Shown: positions 50,516 through 59,738 of the stretch, piece by piece
How positions within the stretch are numbered: position 1 is the stretch's first letter
Layout of the letters: each line of letters opens with the position of its first letter
Origin: Candidatus Sumerlaeia bacterium
GTDB taxonomy: Bacteria; Sumerlaeota; Sumerlaeia; SLMS01; JAHLLQ01
Direction: 5' to 3'
Assembly: GCA_019634695.1 (NCBI GenBank)
Contig: JAHCAW010000012.1
Span: forward strand, 24,979 to 88,978
DNA: 64,000 bases
Position numbers and translations under genes: made by a program
Notes under the pieces: generated by a model
Told to the model about the DNA's origin: nothing
Databases searched by the model: none
What the model saw: the letters and a program-made list of their open reading frames with translations, nothing else

Positions 50516-51937
50516 TCAGCGGGCCCGGCGCAGGATCACGTAGCCATCCACTTCCAGGTCCACGGCCCACTCGTCGGAGGCCAGGCGCGCGAAGAGGGCC
50601 TCGCGTTCGGCGCGCTTCTCCGCACCAACCAGATCGCCCGGGAAGACCGTCTGGTCCAGAAAGACGTACTCGACGCGATCCAGAAACACGAGGCGCATGG
50701 GCAGCTTCACGCGCCGGTTGGGCACCTTGTTGAAGAGTTCGTACTGCGCGGCGACCGCGGCGTCGCGCGGAATCTGGCGGGCGACCTCGGCCGCCAGCCG
50801 ATGGTGCTCCGTCACCTCGTAGGGCACGCGCCGCCGGCCATCCGTGCGTGTCGGCAGCGCCAGCGACGCCAGCGCCACGACGACACACACCGTCATCAGC
50901 GCGCCGCGCGCCAGCCCGCCGCGCCGCCCGGCGATCGCTCCCCCACTCTCGCCGTCCGTGTCGGCCCACGCCAGAATCCGCGCCGCCCCGCGCACCGTAC
51001 AGTAGAACAACATCACCACCCCGGGATACCCGTAGTAGTAATGCAGATTCCGCACCAGCGCATCGTCGGCCACGCCGTAGATGCCGACGCCCAGCACCAC
51101 GAGCCCCACCGCCCGCCAGTCGGCCAGCGCGATCAGGCCGCCGGACAGCAGCATGTCGAACACGGGCCGGCGGAAGATGCGCCCGAGCGTCTCCACCGGA
51201 TGGGTCAGCAGATACAGGAAGACCGCGCCGTGCGTGTCGCCCATGGACTCGAAGCGCACGAGCGGCTGGGCCTCCGTGGCGATCATGATGTCGGCGCCCG
51301 ACAAGCGGATCGTTGCCCAGGCGAAGAGCCACCAGCCGGCGGCCGCGACCAGCGTCCACGCCGCCCCGGGCCGCAGCGTCCGGTCGCGCAGGCTCTCGAC
51401 CGCCAGGTGCAAGCCGTAGAGTCCGACGATTACCGCGTAGCTCTCCTTCACGGCCAGCGCCCACAACAGGCCGCCGATGTACGGCCAGACGGCGCGACGC
51501 TCGCACGCCCAGAAGGCCGTGAACATCCCGACCAGGCCGATTGCCTCGATGTGGTTCGCCAGGTGAATCGAGCCCGTGAAGTGATTCGCCAAGTACAGCA
51601 ACGCGATCGCGAGCGCAACCCACCCGTCGCCGGTCAGCCGCCGCGCCCACAACGCCAGCGGCACCGCGGCCATCACGAGCGCCGCGTTCTGAAAGGCCAG
51701 ATAGGTCAGGATGTGATCGGCGATCAGATAGAACGGCGCGATCAGGACGACGATCGGCATGAAGTGGACGGCGAACTGCGTGACGTCGGCGTGCCAGTGA
51801 ATCGGCGACATCATCCAGCGCCCGTGCCACGGGCTGCTGCACAGATGGTCGAAGATGCCCGCGTCGGCCACGAAGATGCGGTTGGCCTGAAACTGCGTCC
51901 AGGTCACGTACTGCGACCAGCCAAAGGCGACCAGCAC
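50516..51937 (-). CDS. DUF2079 multi-pass membrane protein
   Basis: About 473 residues with roughly nine hydrophobic helices. After the first helix comes FVADAGIFDHLCSSPWHG, the acidic DxGIFD motif of DUF2079 proteins, followed by HFMPIVVLIAPFYLI. This resembles GT-C/PMT-fold glycosyltransferases in having an acidic loop after TM1, but the catalytic role is not proven. A soluble C-terminal part (about 385-473) follows the last helix. The start is uncertain: GTG 51937 cuts into the first helix and no ATG lies upstream in frame before a stop, so the true start may be a non-standard codon. Heptameric repeats sit just upstream. Confidence 0.75.
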   Translation of the reverse strand: MLVAFGWSQYVTWTQFQANRIFVADAGIFDHLCSSPWHGRWMMSPIHWHADVTQFAVHFMPIVVLIAPFYLIADHILTYLAFQNAALVMAAVPLALWARRLTGDGWVALAIALLYLANHFTGSIHLANHIEAIGLVGMFTAFWACERRAVWPYIGGLLWALAVKESYAVIVGLYGLHLAVESLRDRTLRPGAAWTLVAAAGWWLFAWATIRLSGADIMIATEAQPLVRFESMGDTHGAVFLYLLTHPVETLGRIFRRPVFDMLLSGGLIALADWRAVGLVVLGVGIYGVADDALVRNLHYYYGYPGVVMLFYCTVRGAARILAWADTDGESGGAIAGRRGGLARGALMTVCVVVALASLALPTRTDGRRRVPYEVTEHHRLAAEVARQIPRDAAVAAQYELFNKVPNRRVKLPMRLVFLDRVEYVFLDQTVFPGDLVGAEKRAEREALFARLASDEWAVDLEVDGYVILRRAR

Positions 51938-51990
51938 CAGCCCGGCGAGGAGCAGCGCGAACGTGCGGGGAGAGGGATGGCGGGGGGCGT

Positions 51991-52017
51991 GATTCGTTGT
52001 TCGTTGTTCGTGGTTCG
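51991..52017. repeat. heptameric GTTCGTT/GTTCGTG repeat
   Basis: About three 7-bp units (GATTCGTT, GTTCGTT, GTTCGTG, GTTCG) upstream of the DUF2079 gene. Confidence 0.65.
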
Positions 52018-52131
52018 AAATTCAAACGATCGGAGCAGTTCGCCACAAGCTGTGGGGCGATCATGTGCAGCGGCAGTGCCGGAGCACAAGGGGAGCTGTG
52101 CCGTGCAGCCCGCCCGCAGGGCAGGCGGAGG

Positions 52132-53067
52132 TCAGCGCAGCACTTCGATGGTCTTCTCGACCGCTTCCCACGTGTCGGTGGTGTGGCACGGGATGTCCTT
52201 GGCGATGCGACGGCAGAGGCCGGCGAGGACCTTGCCGCTGCCGACCTCGACGAAGGCCTCGGTGCCTTCCGCCACGAGACGCTGGACGCAGCCGACCCAG
52301 CGCACGCTGCTGGTCACCTGACGCACGAGCGAGTCGGCAATGGCGGTGGGGTCGGTGAGCACGGTGGCGTCGACGTTGTTGACGAACGTGCAGCCGGGTG
52401 CGGCCAGGACGGATTCGGCCAGGGCGCGGCGCATCGTGTCGGCGGCGGGCTCGACGAGCGGCGAGTGGAAGGCGCCGCTGACGGGCAGGGGCAGCGCGCG
52501 CTTGGCGCCGGCCTCCTTGCACTTGTCGCACGCGGCGGCGACGGCGGGCGGGTCGCCGCTGATGACGGTCTGCGACGGGTCGTTGAAGTTGGCGCACACG
52601 GCAACGGAACCGGGCGAGCTGACCGCGCGGCAGAGTTCCTCGACATTGTCGTTGTCGAGCCCGATGATGGCGGCCATGGCGCCGGGACGCGCCTTGCCGG
52701 CCTCGGCAAACGCCAGCCCGCGCGTGCGCACCAGTCGCAGGCCGGTCTCGTAGTCGAACACGCCGGCGGCGTACAGGGCCGTGTATTCGCCGAGCGAATG
52801 GCCGGCGACGGCGGCCGGCGCGATGCCCGCCCCGCGCAACACGGCAAGCGTCGCGGCGCTGGCAATGTAGAGCGCCGGCTGCGTGTTCTCCGTCTGCTTC
52901 AGCGTCTCCTCGGGCCCCTCGAACATCAGGCCCTTGAGCGACGTGCCGAGCACCTCGTCGGCGCGCTCGACCAGACGTCGGGCCTCGTCGTGACGTTCGG
53001 CAACCTCGCGGGCCATGCCGACGGCCTGCGAGCCCTGACCGGGAAAGAGAAATGCGATCTTGGGCAT
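52132..53067 (-). CDS. fabD: malonyl-CoA:ACP transacylase
   Basis: A 311-residue enzyme loading malonate on ACP for fatty acid synthesis. It shows FLFPGQGSQAVGM, nucleophile S91 in AGHSLGEYTALYAAG, the substrate Arg in LVRTRG, and catalytic His in VSGAFHSPLVEPA, then VGSGKVLAGLCRRI. Length and motifs are canonical. It is co-directional with fabH 165 bp upstream, the interval being partly filled by heptameric repeats, so the two may or may not share a transcript. Confidence 0.95.
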   Translation of the reverse strand: MPKIAFLFPGQGSQAVGMAREVAERHDEARRLVERADEVLGTSLKGLMFEGPEETLKQTENTQPALYIASAATLAVLRGAGIAPAAVAGHSLGEYTALYAAGVFDYETGLRLVRTRGLAFAEAGKARPGAMAAIIGLDNDNVEELCRAVSSPGSVAVCANFNDPSQTVISGDPPAVAAACDKCKEAGAKRALPLPVSGAFHSPLVEPAADTMRRALAESVLAAPGCTFVNNVDATVLTDPTAIADSLVRQVTSSVRWVGCVQRLVAEGTEAFVEVGSGKVLAGLCRRIAKDIPCHTTDTWEAVEKTIEVLR

Positions 53068-53085
53068 GGGGAGCTCCGAGGGGAA

Positions 53086-53127
53086 CGTTGTTCGTGGTTC
53101 GTGGTTCGTTGTTCGTGGTTAGTGTGG
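53086..53127. repeat. heptameric GTTCGTG repeat between fabH and fabD
   Basis: About five units of GTTCGTG/GTTCGTT, the last changing to GTTAGTG, in the fabH-fabD spacer. Confidence 0.7.
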
Positions 53128-53232
53128 CTCGGGTGCCTGGTGCGCGGGCTTGTGCGTCGAAGCCTCGGCGAAGGCGGGTCTCGCCCAAGTTCGGGGCTCC
53201 TGTTCAGGAGTGATCTCTCCGCCGTGCGGGTG

Positions 53233-54234
53233 CTACCACTTCACGACGGCGGCGCCGTAGGTGTAGCCCGCGCCAAAGGCCACCAAGGCCAGCGTGTCGC
53301 CCTTCTTCAGCCGCCCTTCGGCAAGCAGGTCGGTGATGCCGAGCGGAATCGACACCGAGGCCGTGTTGCCGTAGCGCTCGATGTTCATCACGACGCGTTC
53401 GGGGGCGATGTGGATGCGTTCGGCGCCGGCCCGGATGATGCGCATGTTGGCCTGGTGCGGGATCAGGAAATCGATCTGGTCGGTGGACATGCCGGCAAGG
53501 GCGAGTACCTCGTCGAGGGCGACGCCGAAGACGCGTGTGGCGTACTTGAAGACCTCGCGGCCATTCATGCGGAGGTAGGGTTGGCCGTCGTTGCGGGCAT
53601 GCGGCGACTCGGGATGCATGGGGCCGTCGTGCAGGAGCTGGATGTGCGCGGTGCCCTCGCCGTCGGCGCCGATGCAGGTGGCGTAGATGCCGCTGTCGCT
53701 GCCGTCCTCGACAGGGCCGAGGACAACGGCGGAGGCGCCGTCGCCGAACAGGATGCAGGTGGACCGGTCCGTGAAATCCAGAATGCCGCTGTGGTTCTCG
53801 AGGGCAATGAGCAGGATGCGGCGATGGGTTCCGGTGGCGATCAGCTTGTCGGCCAAGTGCAGGCCGTAGAGGAAGCCCGAGCAGGCGGCGTTGAGATCGA
53901 AGGCGGCGGCGCTGCCGAGTTCGGGCCCGAGGCGATGATGGATGTCGCAGGCCAGACTGGGGCAAAGGCGGTCGGGCGTGTAGGTGCAGGCCAGAATCAG
54001 ATCGACTTCGGAGAGCGGGACGCCGGCGTTGTCGAGCGCGCGGCGGGCCGCCTCGGCGCCGTAGTCGGCGAGCAGTTCGCCGGGCGACAGGAGCCGGCGC
54101 TCGCGGATGCCCGTGCGGGTGACGATCCACTCGTCGGTGGTGTCAACGATGCGGGCGAGGTCGTCGTTGGTCAGGACATTGTCGGGGATGCGGGTCCCGA
54201 TGCCCAGGATTCCGGTTCGCAGGGTGGAAGTCAC
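53233..54234 (-). CDS. fabH: 3-oxoacyl-ACP synthase III
   Basis: A 333-residue condensing enzyme that starts fatty acid chains from acyl-CoA and malonyl-ACP. The catalytic Cys is C118 (NAACSGFLYGL), His is in LIPHQANMRI and Asn in YGNTASVSIP. GIGTRIPDNVLTNDDLARIVDTTDEWIVTRTGIRERR is the canonical N-terminus. The start is GTG 54234. A 7-bp inverted repeat and TTGACC lie 45-75 bp upstream. Confidence 0.95.
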   Translation of the reverse strand: MTSTLRTGILGIGTRIPDNVLTNDDLARIVDTTDEWIVTRTGIRERRLLSPGELLADYGAEAARRALDNAGVPLSEVDLILACTYTPDRLCPSLACDIHHRLGPELGSAAAFDLNAACSGFLYGLHLADKLIATGTHRRILLIALENHSGILDFTDRSTCILFGDGASAVVLGPVEDGSDSGIYATCIGADGEGTAHIQLLHDGPMHPESPHARNDGQPYLRMNGREVFKYATRVFGVALDEVLALAGMSTDQIDFLIPHQANMRIIRAGAERIHIAPERVVMNIERYGNTASVSIPLGITDLLAEGRLKKGDTLALVAFGAGYTYGAAVVKW

Positions 54235-54276
54235 TCGGATGTTCTTGTCGCTTTACGGAATGGGCTCGACGGCGGG

Positions 54277-54307
54277 CGACGGTCGCAACCGTCGGAAAAC
54301 GGGTCAA
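54277..54307 (-). promoter_or_regulatory. fabH upstream inverted repeat and -35-like hexamer
   Basis: Perfect 7-bp arms CGACGGT/ACCGTCG (54277-54283 and 54288-54294) with a 4-base loop lie just downstream of a minus-strand TTGACC (54307-54302). TTGACCCGTTTTCCGAC resembles the promoter block seen at 7983-7988. Confidence 0.4.
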
Positions 54308-54321
54308 GGGGGAGAGTGAAA

Positions 54322-54347
54322 CCGGGCGACGGGGGGCCGCCGCCCGG
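54322..54347 (-). terminator. possible tpiA terminator
   Basis: Stem CCGGGCG/CGCCCGG (54322-54328 with 54341-54347), followed on the minus strand by TTTCAC, 7 bp after the tpiA stop. The T-tract is short. Confidence 0.45.
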
Positions 54348-54353
54348 TGCGGA

Positions 54354-55139
54354 TCAGGCGCCGGCCTTGACGATGGTGGCGAAGTCGGGGGCCTTGAGCG
54401 CGGCGCCGCCGATGAGGCCGCCGTCGATGTCGGCCTGGGCGAGCAGCTCGGCCGCGTTGGCCGCGTTCATGGAGCCGCCGTACTGGATGCGGATCGCCTC
54501 GGCGGTGGCCGCGCCGAACAACTCGGTCAGCAGCCGCCGGATGTGCGCATGCACCTCCTGGGCCTGTTCCGGGGTTGCCGTGCGCCCGGTGCCGATTGCC
54601 CAGACGGGCTCGTAGGCGATGACGCACTGGCGGGCGACGTCGGCCGGCAGGCCGGCAAAGCAGCCGCGCACCTGGGTCTCGACGACCTTCTCGGTCTGGC
54701 CGGCTTCGCGCTCGGACAGCAACTCGCCCACACACACGATCGGCAGCAGGCCGACCTCGAAGCAGGCGCGAATCTTCCGGTTCACCCCGGCGTCGGTCTC
54801 GCCGAAGAACTGCCGGCGCTCGCTGTGACCCAGAATGCACCAGCCCGCGCCGGCGTCCTTGATCATCTTCGGGCCTACTTCGCCCGTGTACGCGCCCGAG
54901 GTCACCAGTTTGCCGTCCTTCTCGACGACGTGGAAGTTCTGCGCCCCGAGGGCGACGTTCGTGCCGGCCAGCACCGGCGCCACGGCCGCAAGGCTCGTGA
55001 ACGGCGGGCAAACCGCCACCTGGACTCCGGCGACGCCGCGCACGGCCTCGGCCACCTCGGAAGCCAAGCGCGCCGCCTCCGTCGGAGTGGTGTTCATCTT
55101 CCAGTTGCCGGCAATGAAAGGAGTGCGAGTGGGAGACAT
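54354..55139 (-). CDS. tpiA: triosephosphate isomerase
   Basis: A 261-residue TIM barrel. The substrate Lys is K14 in GNWKMN, catalytic His in ILGHSERRQFFGE, catalytic Glu in AYEPVWAIGTGRTATPEQAQEVHAHIR, and the phosphate loop YGGSMNAANA. It interconverts DHAP and glyceraldehyde-3-phosphate. gap lies upstream on the same strand, separated by 260 bp that carry two heptameric repeat families and a hairpin, so this glycolytic pair is probably not one simple transcript. Confidence 0.96.
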   Translation of the reverse strand: MSPTRTPFIAGNWKMNTTPTEAARLASEVAEAVRGVAGVQVAVCPPFTSLAAVAPVLAGTNVALGAQNFHVVEKDGKLVTSGAYTGEVGPKMIKDAGAGWCILGHSERRQFFGETDAGVNRKIRACFEVGLLPIVCVGELLSEREAGQTEKVVETQVRGCFAGLPADVARQCVIAYEPVWAIGTGRTATPEQAQEVHAHIRRLLTELFGAATAEAIRIQYGGSMNAANAAELLAQADIDGGLIGGAALKAPDFATIVKAGA

Positions 55140-55159
55140 GGCAGGGACCTTGGGGGGGA

Positions 55160-55244
55160 CGTTGTTCGTGGTTCGTGGTTCGTGGTTCGAAGAAGTTGTT
55201 AGTGGTTAGTGGTTGGTTGTTAGTGATTGGTTGTTAGTGATTGG
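55160..55244. repeat. compound heptameric repeat, GTTCGTG then GTTAGTG
   Basis: About four GTTCGTG units pass into GTTAGTG/GTTGGTT/GTTAGTGATTG units, all on a mostly 7-bp period, between tpiA and gap. The longest such tract in the window. Confidence 0.75.
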
Positions 55245-55286
55245 CTGGCGGGGATGGGTGTTTGGCGATTTCGGAAGGATCGGACA

Positions 55287-55320
55287 TTTTGCCTTTTGCC
55301 TTCCGCCTTCATCCTTCCCC
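55287..55320. repeat. heptameric CTTTTGC repeat
   Basis: Units CTTTTGC, CTTCCGC, CTTCATC, CTTCCCC follow TTTTGC at 7-bp spacing in the same tpiA-gap spacer. A distinct family from GTTCGTG. Confidence 0.7.
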
Positions 55321-55330
55321 TATGTCCGTC

Positions 55331-55365
55331 CGGCCCGACAGACCGTTGGGGGTGCTGTCGGGCCG
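55331..55365 (-). terminator. strong hairpin downstream of gap
   Basis: An 11-bp perfect stem CGGCCCGACAG/CTGTCGGGCCG (55331-55341 with 55355-55365), 13-base loop, 35 bp after the gap stop. It has no T-tract, so it is either a factor-dependent terminator or a 3' stability hairpin. Confidence 0.5.
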
Positions 55366-55400
55366 GGCGCGGATTCCTTGGGGGTGGGGGTGGGTGCGGC

Positions 55401-56393
<993 letters not shown>

Positions 56394-56626
56394 GGAAGAC
56401 ACCTCTTTATGGGTGGAATGGGAACGATCTGCCGAGTGCCGGACGGGAGGCTAACCCCGCCGGCTTGAACGGCTCCTGCCCCCCGGCGCCCGGAGCGAAA
56501 TCCGCCCCCCAAGCGCGCCGGCACGGTGCCCGCCGGGGGTTGGAGCGGTCAAGGCTTATGCCCCGGACTTGGCGGGCAAAAAGCATAAAGCGCATGCACG
56601 TTGTCTCAATTGCGCCCCGCAACCGC

Positions 56627-56767
56627 CTACGAGCCCGAATCAGACCCGTTCCCACGGACCGCCGAGAACCGCCCCAGCGACCGAACCGTCAGCAGCAGCA
56701 CGAGCACCAGCGCCACGACGGCGCCGGCCATCGGGGCCAGCAGGCGCAGAAACTGGCGGCGCGTCAT
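56627..56767 (-). CDS. 46-residue membrane microprotein coupled to purB
   Basis: The ATG overlaps the purB stop as ATGA (56767-56764). The peptide starts MTRRQFLRLLAPMAGAVVAL, continues with VLVLLLTVRSLGRF and ends in a short polar tail (GNGSDSGS). The TRRQFLRLL start resembles a Tat signal (RRxFL) or a simple positively charged N-terminus before a single membrane helix at ~11-30. The whole protein is little more than this segment. The overlap with purB, matching other ATGA pairs in the window, supports translation. No family recognised. Confidence 0.6.
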   Translation of the reverse strand: MTRRQFLRLLAPMAGAVVALVLVLLLTVRSLGRFSAVRGNGSDSGS

Positions 56768-58068
56768 CGGTCCAGATCCAGCCCGCACCGCTTGAAGATG
56801 CGATGCACGTGGGCCAGGTAGGGCTGGACGTTGAAGGCGTGCTCGAGCGCCGCGCGATCGAAGCGCTCGGCAACCGCGGGCTCGTCGAGCAGTTCGCCGA
56901 CGAAGTCCTTGCCGCCGTGCCACGTGCGCATGGCCGCGGCCTGCACCGCCGTGTAGGCCTCCTCGCGCGTCAGGCCACTTTCGACCAGATGCAGCAGCAT
57001 GCGCTGCGAGAAGATCAGTCCCCGGGTCACCATCAGGTTCTCGGTCATGCGGGCCGCGTTGACGGTCAGCCCCTCGAGGATGCCGGCAAGGCGGTGGAGC
57101 ATGTAGTCGGCGAGGATGCAGGAGTCGGCCAGGACGACGCGTTCGGCGCTGGAGTGCGAGATGTCGCGCTCGCTCCACAGGGCGACGTTCTCGAGGCCGA
57201 CGATCGTGTTGGCGCGCAGCACCCGCGCCAGCCCGCTGAGCTGCTCGCACTGCACCGGATTGCGCTTGTGCGGCATGGCCGACGAGCCCTTCTGGCCCTT
57301 GCCGAAGGGTTCCTCGAGTTCGCGGATTTCGGGGCGCTGGAGGTTTCGGATTTCGGTGGCAATCTTCTCGATGGTGGCGCCGACGAGCGCCAGCGCACCG
57401 AGGAAGTGCGCATGGCGGTCGCGCTGGAGCACCTGCGTCGAGACGGTCGCGGGGCGCAGCTCCAGGCGCGCCAGCACGTCCTCCTCGAGGTCCAGCCCCG
57501 TGTGGGCGCAGGTGCCGACGGCGCCGCTGATCTTGCCGACGGCGATGTCGTCGACGGCGTGGCGCAGGCGGCGCAGGTGGCGGCCGAACTCCTCGCGCCA
57601 GACGAGCGCCTTCAGCCCGAAGGTGGTCGGCTCGGCGTGCATGCCGTGCGTGCGGCCGATCATCACGGTGTGGGCGTGCCGGACGGCCAGGTCGGTCAGC
57701 AGCCCGTGGATGCGCTCGAGGTCGTCGATGAGCAGCGAGCCGGCGCGCTTGAGGCGCAGCGCTAGGGCCGTGTCGACGACGTCGCTGCTGGTCAGCCCCA
57801 TGTGGACGAAGCGCGAGGCGGGGCCGATCTTCTCGGCAAGCTGGGTGGTGAAGGCGATGACGTCGTGGCGGACGGTGGCCTCGATTTCCTCGATGCGGGC
57901 GACGTCGATCTCGGCAAGGGTGCAGATGGTCTCCAGGTCGTCGGGCGGGATGCGGCCGACGCCGGCCCAGTACTCGCAGACGGCCAGCTCGACCTCGAGC
58001 CAGCTCGCGAACTTGGCCTGCTCGGTCCACAGGTCCTTCATCGGCGACAGGGAGTAGCGGTCGATCAT
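56764..58068 (-). CDS. purB: adenylosuccinate lyase
   Basis: A 434-residue fumarase/aspartase-superfamily lyase of purine synthesis, acting on SAICAR and adenylosuccinate. Motifs: MIDRYSLSPMKDLWTEQAKF, FVHMGLTSSDVVDTALALRLK, MIGRTHGMHAEPTTFG (catalytic His), and the superfamily signature GSSAMPHKRNPVQCEQ. The ATG at 58068 is preferred; the frame upstream runs through repeat-derived sequence. A 46-residue microprotein is translationally coupled at its 3' end. Confidence 0.96.
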   Translation of the reverse strand: MIDRYSLSPMKDLWTEQAKFASWLEVELAVCEYWAGVGRIPPDDLETICTLAEIDVARIEEIEATVRHDVIAFTTQLAEKIGPASRFVHMGLTSSDVVDTALALRLKRAGSLLIDDLERIHGLLTDLAVRHAHTVMIGRTHGMHAEPTTFGLKALVWREEFGRHLRRLRHAVDDIAVGKISGAVGTCAHTGLDLEEDVLARLELRPATVSTQVLQRDRHAHFLGALALVGATIEKIATEIRNLQRPEIRELEEPFGKGQKGSSAMPHKRNPVQCEQLSGLARVLRANTIVGLENVALWSERDISHSSAERVVLADSCILADYMLHRLAGILEGLTVNAARMTENLMVTRGLIFSQRMLLHLVESGLTREEAYTAVQAAAMRTWHGGKDFVGELLDEPAVAERFDRAALEHAFNVQPYLAHVHRIFKRCGLDLDR

Positions 58069-58145
58069 GGCGGTGGGCATCCGGGCAGGAGTCGCCAGAC
58101 TCTCCCCCACCACCCCCGCCCGAGGCAAAGCGAAAGCGGCAACGA

Positions 58146-58171
58146 CGTGGTTCGTTGTTCGTGGTTCGTGG
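58146..58171. repeat. heptameric GTTCGTT/GTTCGTG repeat between purB and the kinase gene
   Basis: About three 7-bp units between two divergent genes, as at 51991, 53086 and 55160. Confidence 0.65.
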
Positions 58172-58336
58172 CGGCAGCAGGTCGCTGATGTGGTGGCCAA
58201 GGCCGGACCAAGGTTCGGGCGACTGATACGATCCACGCCGCAGCTTGGCGGCTACGGGGGCAGCGACATCGTGTCGGGGTTCCGATTGCCGCGCCTCGGG
58301 AATTGTGGCGGGGTCTTCCGGGAGTTTGCGCGCACG

Positions 58337-59422
58337 ATGGCCGATTCGGACTTCGAGAAGGTCGTGACGGACACCTTCCAGCAGGTCGCCTCCGAGCGGG
58401 GCGAGTTGCCCGAGACCGTGTTCCAGGAGCCGCGGCGCCGCGAGGGGCTGCTGTCGAAGCTGGGCGCCATCGCCGAGCGCGAGGGTTTCGAGGTCGAGCA
58501 GTTGCTGGGCCGCGGCGGGATGGGCGCCGTGCTGCTGGCGCGCGACAAACGCCTGGGCCGCCGCGTCGCCATCAAATTCCTGACCCTGCCGCCCGAGAAG
58601 CAGGGCCCCCAGCGCGACATGCTGCTGCGCGAGGCCGAGAAGTGCAGCCGCCTGACCCACCCCAACATCGTCCAGGTCTACTCCTGGCATCAGGTCGACC
58701 GGCTCGCCTTCTTTGTGATGGAATTCGTCGAGGGCGACACGTTGCAACAGTTCGTCCAGCGCGAGTATCGCGCGTCGGTGCTGGAGATCATCCGCATTCT
58801 GGCCGAGGCCGCCGCCGGCGTCGAGGCCGCCCACAAGGCCGGCATCGTCCATCGCGACATCAAGCCCCAGAACATCCTGATCGCCACGGACGGCCGCGTC
58901 AAAGTCGCCGACTTCGGACTCGCCTCCACCGACATGGAGGAGCGCCGCGGCGGCCAGCGCCGCATGATCTCCGGCACGCTCGGCTTCATGGCGCCCGAGC
59001 AGGCCCGCGCCGAGGCCGTCACCTTCGCCAGCGACGTCTACTCGCTGGCCGCCACGCTCTACTACGCCCTGGCCAAGGCCGCCCCCTACGGCGCCATCGT
59101 CAACTCGCAGGCCACCCTGATGCGCAACCAGCAGGGCGACTACACGCCGCTGACCGAGGTGCGCCCGGGCCTGCACGCGCTGCTCTATCGCATCGTCGAA
59201 ACCGGCATGCACCCGGAGCCCAACTATCGCTACGCCACCGCCGGGCACTTCCGCAAAGCGCTCGAGGACGCGCTGCTGCGCATGCACGAGGAGCCCGAGA
59301 CGCCGGTCGAGAAGGCGCGCAAGCTGATTCCGGACTGGTGGCGCTGGCAGCCGCTCCTCCTCGGCGCCCTCTTCGGCGCCCTCGCCGGCTGCCTGGCGAC
59401 GCTGGCGTATATTTACTTCTGA
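58337..59422 (+). CDS. membrane-tethered Hanks-type Ser/Thr protein kinase
   Basis: A 361-residue kinase. A ~50-residue N-terminal extension precedes the Gly-rich loop LLGRGGMGAVLLARD (57-70). ATP Lys is K80 (VAIKFL), the alpha-C Glu E99, the catalytic loop IVHRDIKPQNIL with D174 and the DFG D192, and GTLGFMAPEQARAE is the activation segment end. A single C-terminal membrane helix (about 337-361, LLLGALFGALAGCLATLAYIYF) ends the protein with no extracellular domain, so sensing must come through partners. It converges with the gene for the 716-residue membrane protein. Confidence 0.92.
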   Translation: MADSDFEKVVTDTFQQVASERGELPETVFQEPRRREGLLSKLGAIAEREGFEVEQLLGRGGMGAVLLARDKRLGRRVAIKFLTLPPEKQGPQRDMLLREAEKCSRLTHPNIVQVYSWHQVDRLAFFVMEFVEGDTLQQFVQREYRASVLEIIRILAEAAAGVEAAHKAGIVHRDIKPQNILIATDGRVKVADFGLASTDMEERRGGQRRMISGTLGFMAPEQARAEAVTFASDVYSLAATLYYALAKAAPYGAIVNSQATLMRNQQGDYTPLTEVRPGLHALLYRIVETGMHPEPNYRYATAGHFRKALEDALLRMHEEPETPVEKARKLIPDWWRWQPLLLGALFGALAGCLATLAYIYF

Positions 59423-59738
59423 CGCGGGCGCTCTTGGGACCGCCGATACGCCACAGGCCGCCCGCCTCACCCCGCCTACACACCTCAGCGAGAAAGCCCC
59501 GGGGGAGAAGTGTTATGCAGTTTCGGGCAATAGGCAACAGCGCTCGGCCGCGCGTATTTTCCCGAGAAACAGACAACGGTCGTCCGGTAAGACGACGCGG
59601 GCCGAGGTGGTTAACTGTAGCTTGGGCGCTTGGCGCGCCGAAGCTGGAGAGCGAAGGCGCTCCAAGTGTTCAAGCACAAGCTGAACAGCCGCGCCATGCG
59701 TCAGGCCGCGGGGCGGAGGTTCTGCTTCCGAAGCCGCC
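59423..59738. other. 316-bp region between the kinase and the 716-residue protein
   Basis: Between convergent stops. It has an imperfect stem CTTGGGCGC...GCGCTCCAAG (about 59620-59668) and a relatively AT-richer patch near 59550-59615. No gene, classic terminator or known RNA was recognised. Confidence 0.4.

Noticed and set aside
51997..54615. 872-codon plus-strand frame opposite fabD and fabH
   Set aside because: Antisense to two canonical enzymes; composition is repetitive and no motif is present.
56627..59470. 947-codon minus-strand frame covering purB and the kinase gene
   Set aside because: It is opposite or out of frame with two clearly recognisable genes. Only its last 46 codons, restarted at the purB stop, look real.
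59600..59700. Possible structured RNA (imperfect CTTGGGCGC stem) after the kinase gene
   Set aside because: The stem has a bulge, there is no T-tract, and no match to a known RNA fold could be made by eye.
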